From Hallerella succinigenes (lineage in GTDB: Bacteria > Fibrobacterota > Fibrobacteria > Fibrobacterales > Fibrobacteraceae): 64,000 nt of DNA. How positions within the stretch are numbered: the stretch's first letter is position 1; each line of letters starts with the position of its first letter. The stretch covers positions 2,666,001 through 2,730,000 of the forward strand of contig NZ_PGEX01000001.1 in assembly GCF_002797675.1 (NCBI RefSeq). Reading direction: 5' to 3'. A program made the position numbers and the translations under genes. The notes under the pieces were generated by a model that was not told where the DNA came from, made no database searches, and saw nothing but the letters and a program-made list of their open reading frames with translations. This document shows positions 1 to 8,824 of this stretch, piece after piece.

Positions 1-35
1 ATGCGGACCCGAATACGGGCGTAAAGCTTGCTTCG

Positions 36-1355
36 ATGCTCTTGCCGATGATTTTTGCAGGAGTCCTTCTCCTTCCGCAAACGTCAAATGCGGCGGTGCT
101 TTCTCCCGAAGAAGCGGTGCAAACGGCAATTGAAAAGAATGCTTCCGCATTGATCTATGAAGAGAATGTAAAAAGTGCAGAAGCGAATGTAAAAAGTTCG
201 CGCAAGGGACTTTTGCCGACCGTAGACCTTTCGCTTTCGCGTTATTACAGCTACGGCGATGCGTATTCCAAAACACAGGCGGGTGTGACGTCGGATATCG
301 ATGGCGATTTAGGTCATAGCGATGCTTTCCAGATAGCGGTCAATTATACGGTCTTTGACGGCTTTAACGATATTGCTTCGTACAAGGCAAGCAAGGCGCA
401 GGTGGAAAGTTCCAAGGCGGCGTTACGTGCCGCGCGGGAATCCTTGGCGGCAAATGTGCTTACCGCATACTTTAGCGCGGTGAATGCGAAGTCGGCACTT
501 GTCCTTGCGGATTCGAACCTTTCTGTTTCGAGAGAGCGCTGCGAACTCGCCAAGAACAAGTATGAAGCGGGCTCGATGACGCGTCTTGATTTTCTTTCTG
601 CGCAAATGGACTTTTCAAGCGACAGCTCCAAGTACCTTTCGCTCGAATCAAGCCTTTCTTCTGCCATCCGAACCTTGGATGAATTCTTGGGAGGTGGCGT
701 CATTCACAGCGGAAACGATCTGCCGGATTCGATCGCCGTCGAACGGAAACCTTTTTGGACGTCGGAAGAAGGCCTCGCCCGTGCCAAGGAACGTGCCTTG
801 GAAAACAATGCGGACCTTGCGGCCGCCAAGGCGCAGATGAACTATGCGCAGGTGAACCGCCAAGGTTCGAATTCGAATCTTTATCCGAAGCTCAATTTGC
901 ACGGTTCTTGGAATGCGACTGCCAGCGAATCGGATAAGTCAAATCCAGAAAAAGCGAACAGCCAGTATTTTAAGGTCGGTGCCGCTTTGACGTGGAACCT
1001 GTTCAACGGTCTTGCGGACAATGCGGCATCGGAATCGGCGAAAATCGCGGAACGGTCTGCGGAACTGCAGGTCGAAAATGTACGCCTGAACGTAGAAACG
1101 CTAGTGTCGAATGCAGTCGAAGCTCATCTCCGTTCTTTAGACGCTCTGCAGGTTGCTGAAGGTAATGCGGAACTCGCCGCGGAAATGTTGAAGCTTGGCG
1201 AAGAACGCTTAAAGACGGGAAGCATCACGAACTTTGAATTCCGTGAAACGCAGAGCCAGTGGAGATCTGCACGTGAAGCGCTCCTTTCGGCCCGAATCGC
1301 CACCCGGACGGCGGAAATCCAGGTAAAGCTTTTGACGGGCGATATTCTGAAGTAG
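36..1355 (+). CDS. TolC-family outer membrane efflux protein
   Basis: Outer-membrane channel of the TolC/OEP family, the exit duct of tripartite efflux or type I secretion systems. After a hydrophobic signal peptide ending near SNAA come two OEP repeats (about residues 25-200 and 235-430). Both are helical and alanine/glutamate rich, as expected for the periplasmic barrel; the length of 439 aa is normal. The reading frame is open to the left edge, so the true start could lie outside the window. I use the ATG at 36 because it opens a plausible signal peptide 11 nt after a stop in another frame (22-24). An adaptor and inner-membrane pump would be expected further left. The family is clear; the substrate is unknown. 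Confidence 0.88.
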   Translation: MLLPMIFAGVLLLPQTSNAAVLSPEEAVQTAIEKNASALIYEENVKSAEANVKSSRKGLLPTVDLSLSRYYSYGDAYSKTQAGVTSDIDGDLGHSDAFQIAVNYTVFDGFNDIASYKASKAQVESSKAALRAARESLAANVLTAYFSAVNAKSALVLADSNLSVSRERCELAKNKYEAGSMTRLDFLSAQMDFSSDSSKYLSLESSLSSAIRTLDEFLGGGVIHSGNDLPDSIAVERKPFWTSEEGLARAKERALENNADLAAAKAQMNYAQVNRQGSNSNLYPKLNLHGSWNATASESDKSNPEKANSQYFKVGAALTWNLFNGLADNAASESAKIAERSAELQVENVRLNVETLVSNAVEAHLRSLDALQVAEGNAELAAEMLKLGEERLKTGSITNFEFRETQSQWRSAREALLSARIATRTAEIQVKLLTGDILK

Positions 1356-1430
1356 AATCCAGCAGTCTCTGGCTGATAATTTCAAGTTTTTTTTACATCC
1401 CACCGAGCAAGAATAATCTAATTCATAGAT

Positions 1431-2447
1431 ATGAATAAAATTCTGTGTTTGGTGGTATGTTTGACCGCTTTCCTTTTTGCCGAAGAAAAGCTCCCGATTT
1501 ATAAAACGGATGACCCCTCTTCCAAAATTATAGGCTACCTGACCGTTTCGGATGAGGTGGAAGAACTTACGATTCCGCCGAAAAAGAAGAAGGTGGTGAA
1601 GTACGTGAAGCAGCGCAATTCTAAAAAGAAAAAACGCGTGGTGAAGTACGAGGAACTTCCACCGGGACCTCCGCCGGAGTATATTCCGGTGAAGACTCGC
1701 TTTGCCAAAAAAGGCTATGTACGCCGTGCGGATCTCGCCCGCATGAAGGAGCGTGCAACGGACTTGAGCGGAATCTATTCTTCGCCGACGGGAAGCGTTA
1801 TTCTTTCCAAATCGCCAAATTCTCCGGGGCGGTTCAATATTGTCATTCAGAACGGACATGGAAGATTCCGTGCTGCGATTTCCATGGGGAACGTGCAGGC
1901 GATGAATCAGTTTGGGCATACACGCTTCAACTATGCGGAACCGGGCTGCGTCGTGGATGTGGACTTGTTTGAACGTAAAGTGCGCGTGGCGCAAAAGGGC
2001 TGCGAAGAATACAACAGTCCGCAGAATAAGCTTGAAGGCGCTTACAACGATTACAAGGAATACCGTCACCGCGCCGAGGTTTTTAACGATCCGGAGTTTT
2101 TCATGACCTTTCGCAAGTATGTTTGGTGTCCGGAAGGTCCGAGTTCTTGCGAAAAAATTCGCGATGAAGATGGCTGTGATGTACAAATTATTTGGAGCAA
2201 GGATTCCCGCGGTATGATCGAACGCCACTGCGGCGAACATGTTCACAAGTACCGCCCCATGGAAAGCATGATTCCGCACAAACAGGACTTTTACAAGGGC
2301 GAAAAACCGATCATGGTCAAGGCGAAACGCACCGACATGGCGAACGAATGGATGATCTGGTCTTACTATCCGGAAGCGAAGCGCTTTAAGATGGTGCGGT
2401 ACGGAATGCGTCCAGATGCCGCGTACACGGAAATTTACGAGCCTTAG
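1431..2447 (+). CDS. Secreted hypothetical protein with lysine-rich segment
   Basis: Not recognised. The first 17 residues form a classical signal peptide (MNKILCLVVCLTAFLFA), so the protein is exported. The next 40 residues could form an SH3-like strand region. A very basic stretch (about residues 45-65, repeats of KKKK and VVKY) and a proline-rich turn follow. The rest is globular with several cysteines, which could form disulphides in the periplasm. It follows the TolC-like gene by 75 nt on the same strand and ends at a bidirectional terminator. A Fibrobacter-lineage envelope protein is the most I can say. Confidence 0.75.
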   Translation: MNKILCLVVCLTAFLFAEEKLPIYKTDDPSSKIIGYLTVSDEVEELTIPPKKKKVVKYVKQRNSKKKKRVVKYEELPPGPPPEYIPVKTRFAKKGYVRRADLARMKERATDLSGIYSSPTGSVILSKSPNSPGRFNIVIQNGHGRFRAAISMGNVQAMNQFGHTRFNYAEPGCVVDVDLFERKVRVAQKGCEEYNSPQNKLEGAYNDYKEYRHRAEVFNDPEFFMTFRKYVWCPEGPSSCEKIRDEDGCDVQIIWSKDSRGMIERHCGEHVHKYRPMESMIPHKQDFYKGEKPIMVKAKRTDMANEWMIWSYYPEAKRFKMVRYGMRPDAAYTEIYEP

Positions 2448-2454
2448 TTTATAA

Positions 2455-2485
2455 AAAAATCCCGCGGAACTCCGCGGGATTTTCT
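2455..2485. terminator. Bidirectional rho-independent terminator
   Basis: A 7-bp GC stem (CCCGCGG / CCGCGGG) with a 4-nt loop is flanked by an A-run on the left and a T-run on the right. It therefore works for the secreted hypothetical on + and for typA on -. Confidence 0.85.
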
Positions 2486-2502
2486 GTTCGAAATCAAAAC
2501 GA

Positions 2503-4359
2503 TTAATCTTCGTCTTCTTCGACCGGAGACTTCGATTCCTGCTTACGCTTGTGCGGATCGAGCGTGATCTTGCGAAGGCGGAGAGCCAGCGGGGTCACTT
2601 CGACGCATTCGTCATCATTGATGAACGTAACGCATTCTTCGAGGGTCATGCGGCGGTACGGCGTGAGCTGAATGTTATCATCGGAAGCCTTGGAACGCAT
2701 GTTCGTCAAGTGCTTGCCCTTCGTCGCATTTACGATGATGTCGGTCGTTCGGTTGTGTTCGCCGATGATCATGCCCGGATAGACTTCCGTTGCTGGCGGA
2801 ATGAAGAGCGCGCCGCGATCTTCGAGTTTTGCGAGAGCGTAGCTCGCTGCTGCACCCGGCTCCTTGGCGATGAGAACGCCATTCGTACGGGCTGGAATGT
2901 CGCCCTTGTAAGGTTCGAAACCGAGGAAGAGGGATTGGGAAATCGCGTAACCCTTGGAAAGGGAAAGGAGCTTTGCACGGACACCGAGAAGACCGCGGCT
3001 CGGAATCTTATATTCGAGGTTCACACGGTTGTTTTCGTCGGTTTGCATGTCGACCATTTCGCCCTTGCGACGACCGAGTTCTTCGATGATTGGGCCGCTG
3101 TATTCGGACGGAACTTCCACTTTGAAGGTTTCCATCGGTTCGAGAAGCTTGCCCGCTTCGTCCTTTTGGAAAATCACCTGCGGAGAACCGATGGTGAATT
3201 CGTAAAGCTCGCGGCGCATATTTTCGACGAGGATCGTCAAATGGAGAATGCCACGTCCAGAAACCTTGAACGTGGACGCACCGTCTGCCTTTTCGACGAG
3301 GAGAGCCGGGTCGGCCATGTGAGCGCGTTCGAGGCGTTCCGCGAGGTTGTTGCCTGTGAGGAACTTGCCACCGTCCTTGCCGGCGAGCGGGGAAGTGTTC
3401 ACCGTGAAGAGCATGGAAATGGTCGGCGGATCGATGTGAATGCGCGGGAGGCTAACCGGCTTGTCTGTAGCAGAAAGCGTATCGCCGATATCGAAGGTTT
3501 CAAGGCCTGCGATCTGGATGATTTCGCCAGGGCCTGCTTCGTCGATCGGAGAAGACTGAATTCCATCGTAATGGAGAATCTTCTGGATGCGAATGTTCTT
3601 AACCTTCGGGGTATCGGAATCGTTATCGGTCATGAAGCTCTGGGCGACGGTCATGCCGGTTTTGAACGTTCCTTGCTGGACGCGGCCTACCGCCATACGA
3701 CCGAGGAAGCTCGAATATTCGAGGGTGCTGATCTGAAGAAGCGGTGCTGCATTCGGGTCACCCTTCGGAGCCGGAATCTTGTCGATAACGAGATCCATCA
3801 AGATGCGAAGATCGCCATCCGGATCGTCAATTTCCTTGCGGCAGATGCCCTTACGGCCGCTGGCGTACACGCAAGAGAAGTCAAGCTGGGATTCGTTTGC
3901 GTCGAGTTCGCAGAAAAGGTCGAATACCTTGTCCAATGCACTGTGCGGATTGCAACCGTCGCGGTCGATCTTGTTGATGACGACGATCGGGGTAAGGCCG
4001 AGCTGAAGAGCCTTCTGTGTCACAAAGCGCGTTTGGGCCATCGGGCCTTCGAAAGCGTCCACCACGAGGAGCACGCCGTCAACGGTGCCGAGAACACGTT
4101 CCACCTGGCCGCCAAAGTCCGCGTGCCCCGGCGTATCGACGATGTTGATGTGGTACCCTTTATAGTTCACACTGGCGTTCTTCGAAAGAATGGTAATGCC
4201 GCGTTCGCGTTCGATAGCTCCAGAGTCCATCACGCGTTCGTTCACTTCTTCGCCTTCGTGGAACGTGCCGCATTGTTTAAGAATCTGGTCCACGAGTGTT
4301 GTCTTACCGTGGTCGACGTGTGCGATAATCGCAATGTTTCTGATTTTGTTCTGATCCAT
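2503..4359 (-). CDS. typA: Translational GTPase TypA/BipA
   Basis: Ribosome-associated GTPase of the EF-G family, involved in 50S assembly and stress adaptation. The N-terminal GTPase domain (about residues 1-200) shows G1 AHVDHGKTT, the switch segment with RERGIT, G3 DTPGH and G4 NKID. EF-Tu domain 2-like, EF-G domain III/V-like and the BipA-specific C-terminal domain follow. The length of 618 aa is typical. The ATG start is fixed by the conserved opening [13 protein letters not shown]. Transcribed divergently from ruvX across about 90 nt. A 608-codon ORF on the opposite strand is a shadow. Confidence 0.97.
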   Translation of the reverse strand: MDQNKIRNIAIIAHVDHGKTTLVDQILKQCGTFHEGEEVNERVMDSGAIERERGITILSKNASVNYKGYHINIVDTPGHADFGGQVERVLGTVDGVLLVVDAFEGPMAQTRFVTQKALQLGLTPIVVINKIDRDGCNPHSALDKVFDLFCELDANESQLDFSCVYASGRKGICRKEIDDPDGDLRILMDLVIDKIPAPKGDPNAAPLLQISTLEYSSFLGRMAVGRVQQGTFKTGMTVAQSFMTDNDSDTPKVKNIRIQKILHYDGIQSSPIDEAGPGEIIQIAGLETFDIGDTLSATDKPVSLPRIHIDPPTISMLFTVNTSPLAGKDGGKFLTGNNLAERLERAHMADPALLVEKADGASTFKVSGRGILHLTILVENMRRELYEFTIGSPQVIFQKDEAGKLLEPMETFKVEVPSEYSGPIIEELGRRKGEMVDMQTDENNRVNLEYKIPSRGLLGVRAKLLSLSKGYAISQSLFLGFEPYKGDIPARTNGVLIAKEPGAAASYALAKLEDRGALFIPPATEVYPGMIIGEHNRTTDIIVNATKGKHLTNMRSKASDDNIQLTPYRRMTLEECVTFINDDECVEVTPLALRLRKITLDPHKRKQESKSPVEEDED

Positions 4360-4451
4360 CTTGGATGTCCTATTTAAGGTGCTTCCGATTTATTTTGCGG
4401 CAAAATTTAGAAAAATTTCAAAGCCTTGGCTTTTGTTTTTATATTTGGGAC

Positions 4452-4862
4452 GTGAATTATTTAGGCATTGACTACGGTGAACATCGCGTCGGGATTGCTT
4501 TTGCGGATTCCGAAATGAAGTGGGCGTTTGCCCGTGAAACAATCGATCAGAAGAAGACCGACCTGATGACGCGCCTTTCCGAACTCGTCAAATTGAATAA
4601 AATTGACATTTTTGTAGTCGGCATGCCGTACCGCCCCGACGGAAGAAAGGACGGCAAGAACGTGGTCGTCGAAGAATTTGTGCGTAAACTGGCGGAACGC
4701 TTTCCCGAAATTCCGATCAAGACGGAAGACGAAGCCTATACGTCGGTTGCCGCCTTGCAGGAAACGAGTTACCTGAAAAAGAAAAAGAAGCAGCAGGACA
4801 AGGGCCTTGTGGACCGCCTGGCCGCCCAGCACATTTTGCAATCTTACTTGGACAACTGCTGA
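4452..4862 (+). CDS. ruvX: Putative Holliday junction resolvase / pre-16S rRNA nuclease (YqgF)
   Basis: RNase H-fold nuclease of the YqgF/RuvX family, which acts in 16S rRNA 5' end maturation and perhaps recombination. The N-terminal signature YLGIDYGEHRVGIA carries the first metal-binding Asp. FVVGMPYRPDG and DEAYTS are the later family motifs. I chose the GTG at 4452 (about 136 aa, family usual 135-150) rather than the upstream ATG at 4365, because family members begin within a few residues of GIDYG. The stop is 1 nt from the convergent FISUMP gene. Confidence 0.93.
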   Translation: MNYLGIDYGEHRVGIAFADSEMKWAFARETIDQKKTDLMTRLSELVKLNKIDIFVVGMPYRPDGRKDGKNVVVEEFVRKLAERFPEIPIKTEDEAYTSVAALQETSYLKKKKKQQDKGLVDRLAAQHILQSYLDNC

Positions 4863-4863
4863 T

Positions 4864-5883
4864 TTAGTCCATTAAGCAACGAATAGAAAAGCCATTACGC
4901 CGATCGGGAGTCACTAAGGAGGCTTTTCTATCTCGATTGTTTAAATGTATGGCGTCCGAGTAGTAGAGAGTGCCTGCGGTCGTAGAAGTCCAGAAAGAAG
5001 TCGATTCCCTGACATACCCAAAATTACCGAGTTCGCCGCTGTAGTGTCCTGCTGGAAGAGCGGAAAAACCATAATCATCGGTGCCTTTTTGGGAAGCCCA
5101 TGGAATCCAGTCATCGGTTGCCATGAGTAAGTTTCCCGTTGTAGATAGGATAATGCCCGAGTTAGAAATGCCGCCAATGGCGCTTAGCAATGTTTTCCAT
5201 TCGGGCCATGAAGGAAGGTGATATCCGTGGGGGCAAATTCCAGGAACGGTATCCGGAAGGGCGCTACAGAGATAGTGATAACCGCAATTAATGCCGTTTG
5301 CATCATACAGGGCTACGGAATCGATGGCGGCCGCCCAGGAGTAAAGACGACCGTACTTTTTGCAATAAGAGGAGTCGTTCTCGTAACACCAACTTTTGCC
5401 CACAAGGCTTGGCGTGTTAACGCTGTCGGAGTAATTGAGGTTTTCCGCCATCCAGGTCTGTTCTCCGATCTTCACGGTCTTGTAAACCTTGCCGTCTCGT
5501 TTATCCGTAAAGGAACCCTTTACCACGGTAGAAGGATCGACGGCTACGATCGCGTTAGAAGAGGAACTTGTTGGGGAACTTGAAGAAAGAATTTCTGCTT
5601 CAGAAGAACTGCTGGAAATCGCGCTAGAAGAACTGCTTTGGACGGTACGCGAGGAGCTGCTGCGGATGCATCCGTCGGAACTGGTTGGAATAGATTCGCT
5701 GGAACTGCTTTGGGAGAAGCTAGAGACGCCGTTTGGGAGGGTGGATGAAGAACTGCTTTGGAGAATGCTCGAAGAAGAATCGGAAAAATCGCTGTGGCTA
5801 GGAGCACTTGAATTTTCGTCACAGGCGATCAAAAAAAGTAGCAGACCGATCCATAGCACAACCGATGTTTTTTCTAAAAGCAT
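4864..5883 (-). CDS. FISUMP-domain lipoprotein
   Basis: Surface lipoprotein carrying the Fibrobacter succinogenes major paralogous (FISUMP) domain, a family expanded in Fibrobacter and of unknown biochemical role. A lipoprotein signal peptide (LLFLIAC) is followed by a long low-complexity serine linker (about residues 25-110, runs of SSSSS). The globular domain follows with the diagnostic TVKIGEQTWMAENLNY, a tryptophan-rich core and terminal FSIRCLMD. Serine linkers of this kind separate domains in Fibrobacter secreted enzymes. It ends back to back with ruvX with no intergenic space. Binding to plant cell wall or a structural role is inference. Confidence 0.93.
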   Translation of the reverse strand: MLLEKTSVVLWIGLLLFLIACDENSSAPSHSDFSDSSSSILQSSSSSTLPNGVSSFSQSSSSESIPTSSDGCIRSSSSRTVQSSSSSAISSSSSEAEILSSSSPTSSSSNAIVAVDPSTVVKGSFTDKRDGKVYKTVKIGEQTWMAENLNYSDSVNTPSLVGKSWCYENDSSYCKKYGRLYSWAAAIDSVALYDANGINCGYHYLCSALPDTVPGICPHGYHLPSWPEWKTLLSAIGGISNSGIILSTTGNLLMATDDWIPWASQKGTDDYGFSALPAGHYSGELGNFGYVRESTSFWTSTTAGTLYYSDAIHLNNRDRKASLVTPDRRNGFSIRCLMD

Positions 5884-5993
5884 AGGACCTCCTATATTTT
5901 TGATGAATGATAGAAAAATGGTGAAAAAGGTCTATCGGAAACCACGAAGTGTTCGAAATGGAGGAAGGTCTCAGTGGATGGTAATGTATGATG

Positions 5994-6036
5994 TCAAAAA
6001 AACAAAAGCTCCGATTCGACAATGAATCAGAGCTTT
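5994..6036 (-). terminator. Terminator of tRNA-Leu
   Basis: On the minus strand an imperfect hairpin (AAAGCTC-GATTC / GAATC-GAGCTTT) is followed by a T-rich tail directly downstream of the tRNA-Leu 3' end. Confidence 0.8.
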
Positions 6037-6037
6037 A

Positions 6038-6121
6038 TGCGGTCGGACAGACTTGAACTGTCAAGCGATTGCTCGCACTAGCACCTCAAGCTAGCGTGTC
6101 TACCAATTCCACCACGACCGC
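6038..6121 (-). tRNA. tRNA-Leu (anticodon GAG)
   Basis: Type II tRNA. It has a seven-pair acceptor stem GCGGTCG/CGACCGC with discriminator A73, a D-arm with GGTGGAATTGGTAGA, and an anticodon stem CTAGC/GCTAG around loop TTGAGGT (anticodon GAG). The long variable arm (GCGAGCAATCGC) is typical of leucine tRNAs, and the T-arm is GACAG-TTCAAGT-CTGTC. CCA is not encoded. A terminator follows immediately. Confidence 0.95.
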
Positions 6122-6243
6122 GTTTGAATTGGTTACGGGCGACAATATAGAATAAAATCTGAATTTTGTCAAAGGAAATCGTAAAAAAAGACGCTCGCTT
6201 TCGCGAGCGCCTTTGCGCTAGAACAACCTGACTTTTGGAGGTA

Positions 6244-7521
6244 TCAGGTGTTACTGAAAATTTGGAATCCACCGTAAGATTCTTGTGCGTGTTCGCTCAA
6301 GTCGAGACCACGGAGTTCTTCCTTCTCGCTCACGCGGAGACCCATCGTCTTCTTGATCACGAGGAAGATGACGCAGGCAGCGAGGAAGCACGGAATCGCG
6401 TAAACGATCACTCCGATGCTCTGGGTGAGAACGCTGAAGCGTCCGGTGTAATCGAAGATGCCCACGGCGATCGTGCCCCAGATACCGTTCACGAGGTGAA
6501 CCGAAAGAGCACCGACTGGGTCGTCCAAACGGAGCTTTTCAAAGAGGAAGACCGCAAGGACAACCAGCACGCCAGCAATGGCGCCGATGATCCAGGAGCT
6601 GAGCGGAGAAACCGTGTCAGCTCCGGCGGTAATCGCAACGAGGCCCGCCAAGCAACCGTTCAAAGCCATCGTGGCATCCGGCTTCTTCGAAATGATCCAG
6701 GAAGTAGCCGTAGCGGTGATGATGCCTGCAACAGCGGCGAGGTTTGTCGTCACCAAGATGAGTGTGACATCGAACGGATTTCCGCTCAGAGCAGAACCAC
6801 CGTTGAATCCCCACCAGCCGAACCACAGGATGAACACGCCGATTGTGGCGAGCGGAATGTTGTGAGCCGGGATAGCGTGAGACTTGCCGTTTACATACTT
6901 GCCAAGACGCGGTCCAAGGATGATTACGCCGGCGAGAGCGCCCCACCCACCCACGGAGTGCACGAGTTCAGAACCGGCGAGGTCGTGGAACACGTGACCG
7001 AAATGCGTTGCAAGGAAGCCGTCTTCAGCGCCGAGCCAGCCGCCGCCCCATGTCCAGGAACCTACGATCGGGTAGACGAAGGCGACGTATACAAGCGTGA
7101 ACACGAGGAAAGAACTCAGCTTGATACGTTCTGCGACAGCGCCCGAGACGATCGTCGCAGCGGTAGCGGCAAACATCGCCTGGAACAGCCAATCGGCAAA
7201 GAGTGTAAAGTGGCCGTTGTATTCCGGTGAGAAGGCTTTCGGGTTGTTAAACCATTCACCGATGCCGAAGCCTCCGAATCCGAGGAAACCGTTAAAGGAT
7301 CCCGGATACATCAGCCCGAAACCGATGATACCGTAGACGGTAATGCCAATTGCCGGAACGGCGATGTTCTTAAAGCAGATGTTTGCACTGCTCTTGGCAC
7401 GGCAAAGGCCGGATTCCACGCAGGCAAATCCAAGGCCCATAATGAACACGAGCATCGCACTGATGCAGATCCAGAGGTTTTCGCTCACAAAGAGAGCGTA
7501 GTCGGGAGTGACAGTTTCCAT
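6244..7521 (-). CDS. amt: Ammonium transporter
   Basis: Amt/MEP/Rh channel that moves ammonium across the inner membrane. Hydrophobic segments fit 11 membrane helices, and the length of 425 aa is normal. The paired pore histidines appear in SELVHSVGGWGALAG and in LSVHLVNGIWGT; the D/N-rich signature ADTVSPLSSW lies between. A good ribosome site (GGAGAATAAAAA) precedes ATG 7521. It lies 12 nt behind glnK, the usual pairing in which the PII protein plugs the channel when nitrogen is sufficient. It is probably co-transcribed with glnK from the sigma-54 promoter at 7934-7949. Confidence 0.96.
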   Translation of the reverse strand: METVTPDYALFVSENLWICISAMLVFIMGLGFACVESGLCRAKSSANICFKNIAVPAIGITVYGIIGFGLMYPGSFNGFLGFGGFGIGEWFNNPKAFSPEYNGHFTLFADWLFQAMFAATAATIVSGAVAERIKLSSFLVFTLVYVAFVYPIVGSWTWGGGWLGAEDGFLATHFGHVFHDLAGSELVHSVGGWGALAGVIILGPRLGKYVNGKSHAIPAHNIPLATIGVFILWFGWWGFNGGSALSGNPFDVTLILVTTNLAAVAGIITATATSWIISKKPDATMALNGCLAGLVAITAGADTVSPLSSWIIGAIAGVLVVLAVFLFEKLRLDDPVGALSVHLVNGIWGTIAVGIFDYTGRFSVLTQSIGVIVYAIPCFLAACVIFLVIKKTMGLRVSEKEELRGLDLSEHAQESYGGFQIFSNT

Positions 7522-7533
7522 TTTTTATTCTCC

Positions 7534-7875
7534 TTAACCAATTGCTTCCGGGCCAGTTTCGCCAGTGCGGATGCGGACACATTGTTCAAGATTCTGGACG
7601 AAAATTTTTCCGTCGCCGATGTTGCCGGTTCGAGCACCTTTGATAATGGCGTCGATGCAGGGTTGCACATATTCGTCATTGAGGGCGATCTGCAGGCGGA
7701 TCTTCTTCAAGAGCTGTACTTCGGTTTCTGTTCCGCGGTAGCTCGAGGTATAACCCTTCTGCTGACCGCAGCCAAGAACGTTAGTGACGCTCATCTTGAA
7801 AATGCCGGCTTCGTAAAGGGATTCCTTGACGCTGCCGAGCTTTTCGGGCTGAATGTATGCGGTAACGACTTTCAT
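7534..7875 (-). CDS. glnK: Nitrogen regulatory protein P-II
   Basis: Trimeric PII signal protein that senses ATP/ADP and 2-oxoglutarate and controls the adjacent Amt channel. The protein (113 aa) begins [13 protein letters not shown]. Its T-loop contains [14 protein letters not shown] with a tyrosine at the usual uridylylation position, and the B-loop is [12 protein letters not shown] chose the ATG at 7875 over a longer upstream frame because PII proteins start at this point and AGAAAGAAA/GGAG lies just ahead. It leads the glnK-amt operon. glnK rather than glnB is inferred from the amt linkage. Confidence 0.95.
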   Translation of the reverse strand: MKVVTAYIQPEKLGSVKESLYEAGIFKMSVTNVLGCGQQKGYTSSYRGTETEVQLLKKIRLQIALNDEYVQPCIDAIIKGARTGNIGDGKIFVQNLEQCVRIRTGETGPEAIG

Positions 7876-7933
7876 TTTCTTTCTCCAGTTTTTGTCGTTG
7901 TAAGACCGGTTTGATCTTTTCGCTTTCATACAT

Positions 7934-7949
7934 TGCAAAAGTCGTGCCA
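7934..7949 (-). promoter_or_regulatory. Sigma-54 promoter of glnK-amt
   Basis: On the minus strand TGGCACGACTTTTGCA matches the sigma-54 consensus (TGGCAC-N5-TTGCA) at every defined position. The -12 GC lies about 60 nt before the glnK start, leaving a leader of about 45 nt. Nitrogen control of glnK-amt by sigma-54 is well established in other bacteria. The activator is not in this operon. Confidence 0.87.
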
Positions 7950-8125
7950 ATACGGAAAATGGCGAAATTTTCTAAATTTTAATGGTTGTAAATGCAAAAA
8001 TTGACAAAAATGTGATATAAAATCAACAAAACTACAAAATTGGCAAAATTCAAAAATATTGATTTATTTGTAAAGTGGTCGCCCGGAATCTTACAGATTA
8101 ACTACTCGCAGCTAGCCTGCTTTCC

Positions 8126-8713
8126 TTGAATTTGGTCGGTTGCGCTGCAGGTCACAAAAATGTTGATTCAAGCTGGACAGAAGCTCCGAAGACGATTTCT
8201 GTCCTTTTCACAGAGCCGATCGTGCAGAACAAGGATGACGTCGAAGACGATCTTCCGGAATACAAGGACAATTTCTCCGGCTGGTTCAGCGAACAGCTCA
8301 AGGCTGAATTTGCGGAACAGACGGGCATTACTCCGTCCATCGTGGAGCAGAAGAGCGATGACGCTTTCGATATGACTGTGACGAAGCTCGGCAAGAAGGA
8401 ATACAAGGTTCCGAATCCGAAGTTTGACGCGATTGGCGTGGGTGAAGGTTTTGTCGTCTCGATCGCTTTCCTCGATATTTCGCGCCTTTCGGAAACCCGC
8501 ATGATCGTCCCGGGCAGCTTCGAAACCAAGAGCTATTTGCAGTACCTCGGCCAGTATACGATTGCGGATGTGGATGGCAAGAAGGTCGTGACGAGCGGTA
8601 TGTTCAAGGCTCGCGTGACCCTCGGCTTCGCTCTTCAGAAGGGTGACTGGGAAGAAAACGTAAAGAACCTTGTTGAAGAAATCATCAAGGATACACCGCT
8701 CGAAAAGAAGTAA
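8126..8713 (+). CDS. Putative lipoprotein, start unclear
   Basis: Not recognised beyond an apparent lipobox. In frame, LLAASLLSLNLVGC reads as the hydrophobic core and lipobox of a lipoprotein signal peptide. A TAA at 8099-8101 sits immediately upstream, and the only listed start (TTG 8126) leaves just MNLVGC before the cysteine. The 5' end is therefore either a rare non-ATG start inside the h-region or has been damaged by an indel or point mutation. The remaining 190 residues are soluble and acidic near the front, with no motif I know. The gene stands alone and ends at a strong bidirectional terminator. Confidence 0.65.
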   Translation: MNLVGCAAGHKNVDSSWTEAPKTISVLFTEPIVQNKDDVEDDLPEYKDNFSGWFSEQLKAEFAEQTGITPSIVEQKSDDAFDMTVTKLGKKEYKVPNPKFDAIGVGEGFVVSIAFLDISRLSETRMIVPGSFETKSYLQYLGQYTIADVDGKKVVTSGMFKARVTLGFALQKGDWEENVKNLVEEIIKDTPLEKK

Positions 8714-8749
8714 TTCTTTTTTCGGTTTTGTTTGGGGAGAGAAATCTCC

Positions 8750-8787
8750 AAAAAAGAGCCTCTTTCGTTCGAAAGAGGCTCTTTTTT
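8750..8787. terminator. Bidirectional rho-independent terminator
   Basis: A perfect long hairpin (GAGCCTCTTTC / GAAAGAGGCTC, GTTC loop) is flanked by A6 and T6. It separates the lipoprotein (+) from the convergent cellulase (-). Confidence 0.92.
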
Positions 8788-8824
8788 ATGGATTACTTTA
8801 CTCCGTTCGCAATGACACGGAAGA

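Noticed and set aside
1-24. End of an upstream gene (frame 1, stop at 22-24)
   Set aside because: Only seven codons are visible; the frame cannot be distinguished from chance.
2551-4377. 608-codon ORF on + opposite typA
   Set aside because: Exact antisense of a strongly conserved gene; composition mirrors the typA codon pattern and has no recognisable domain or ribosome site.
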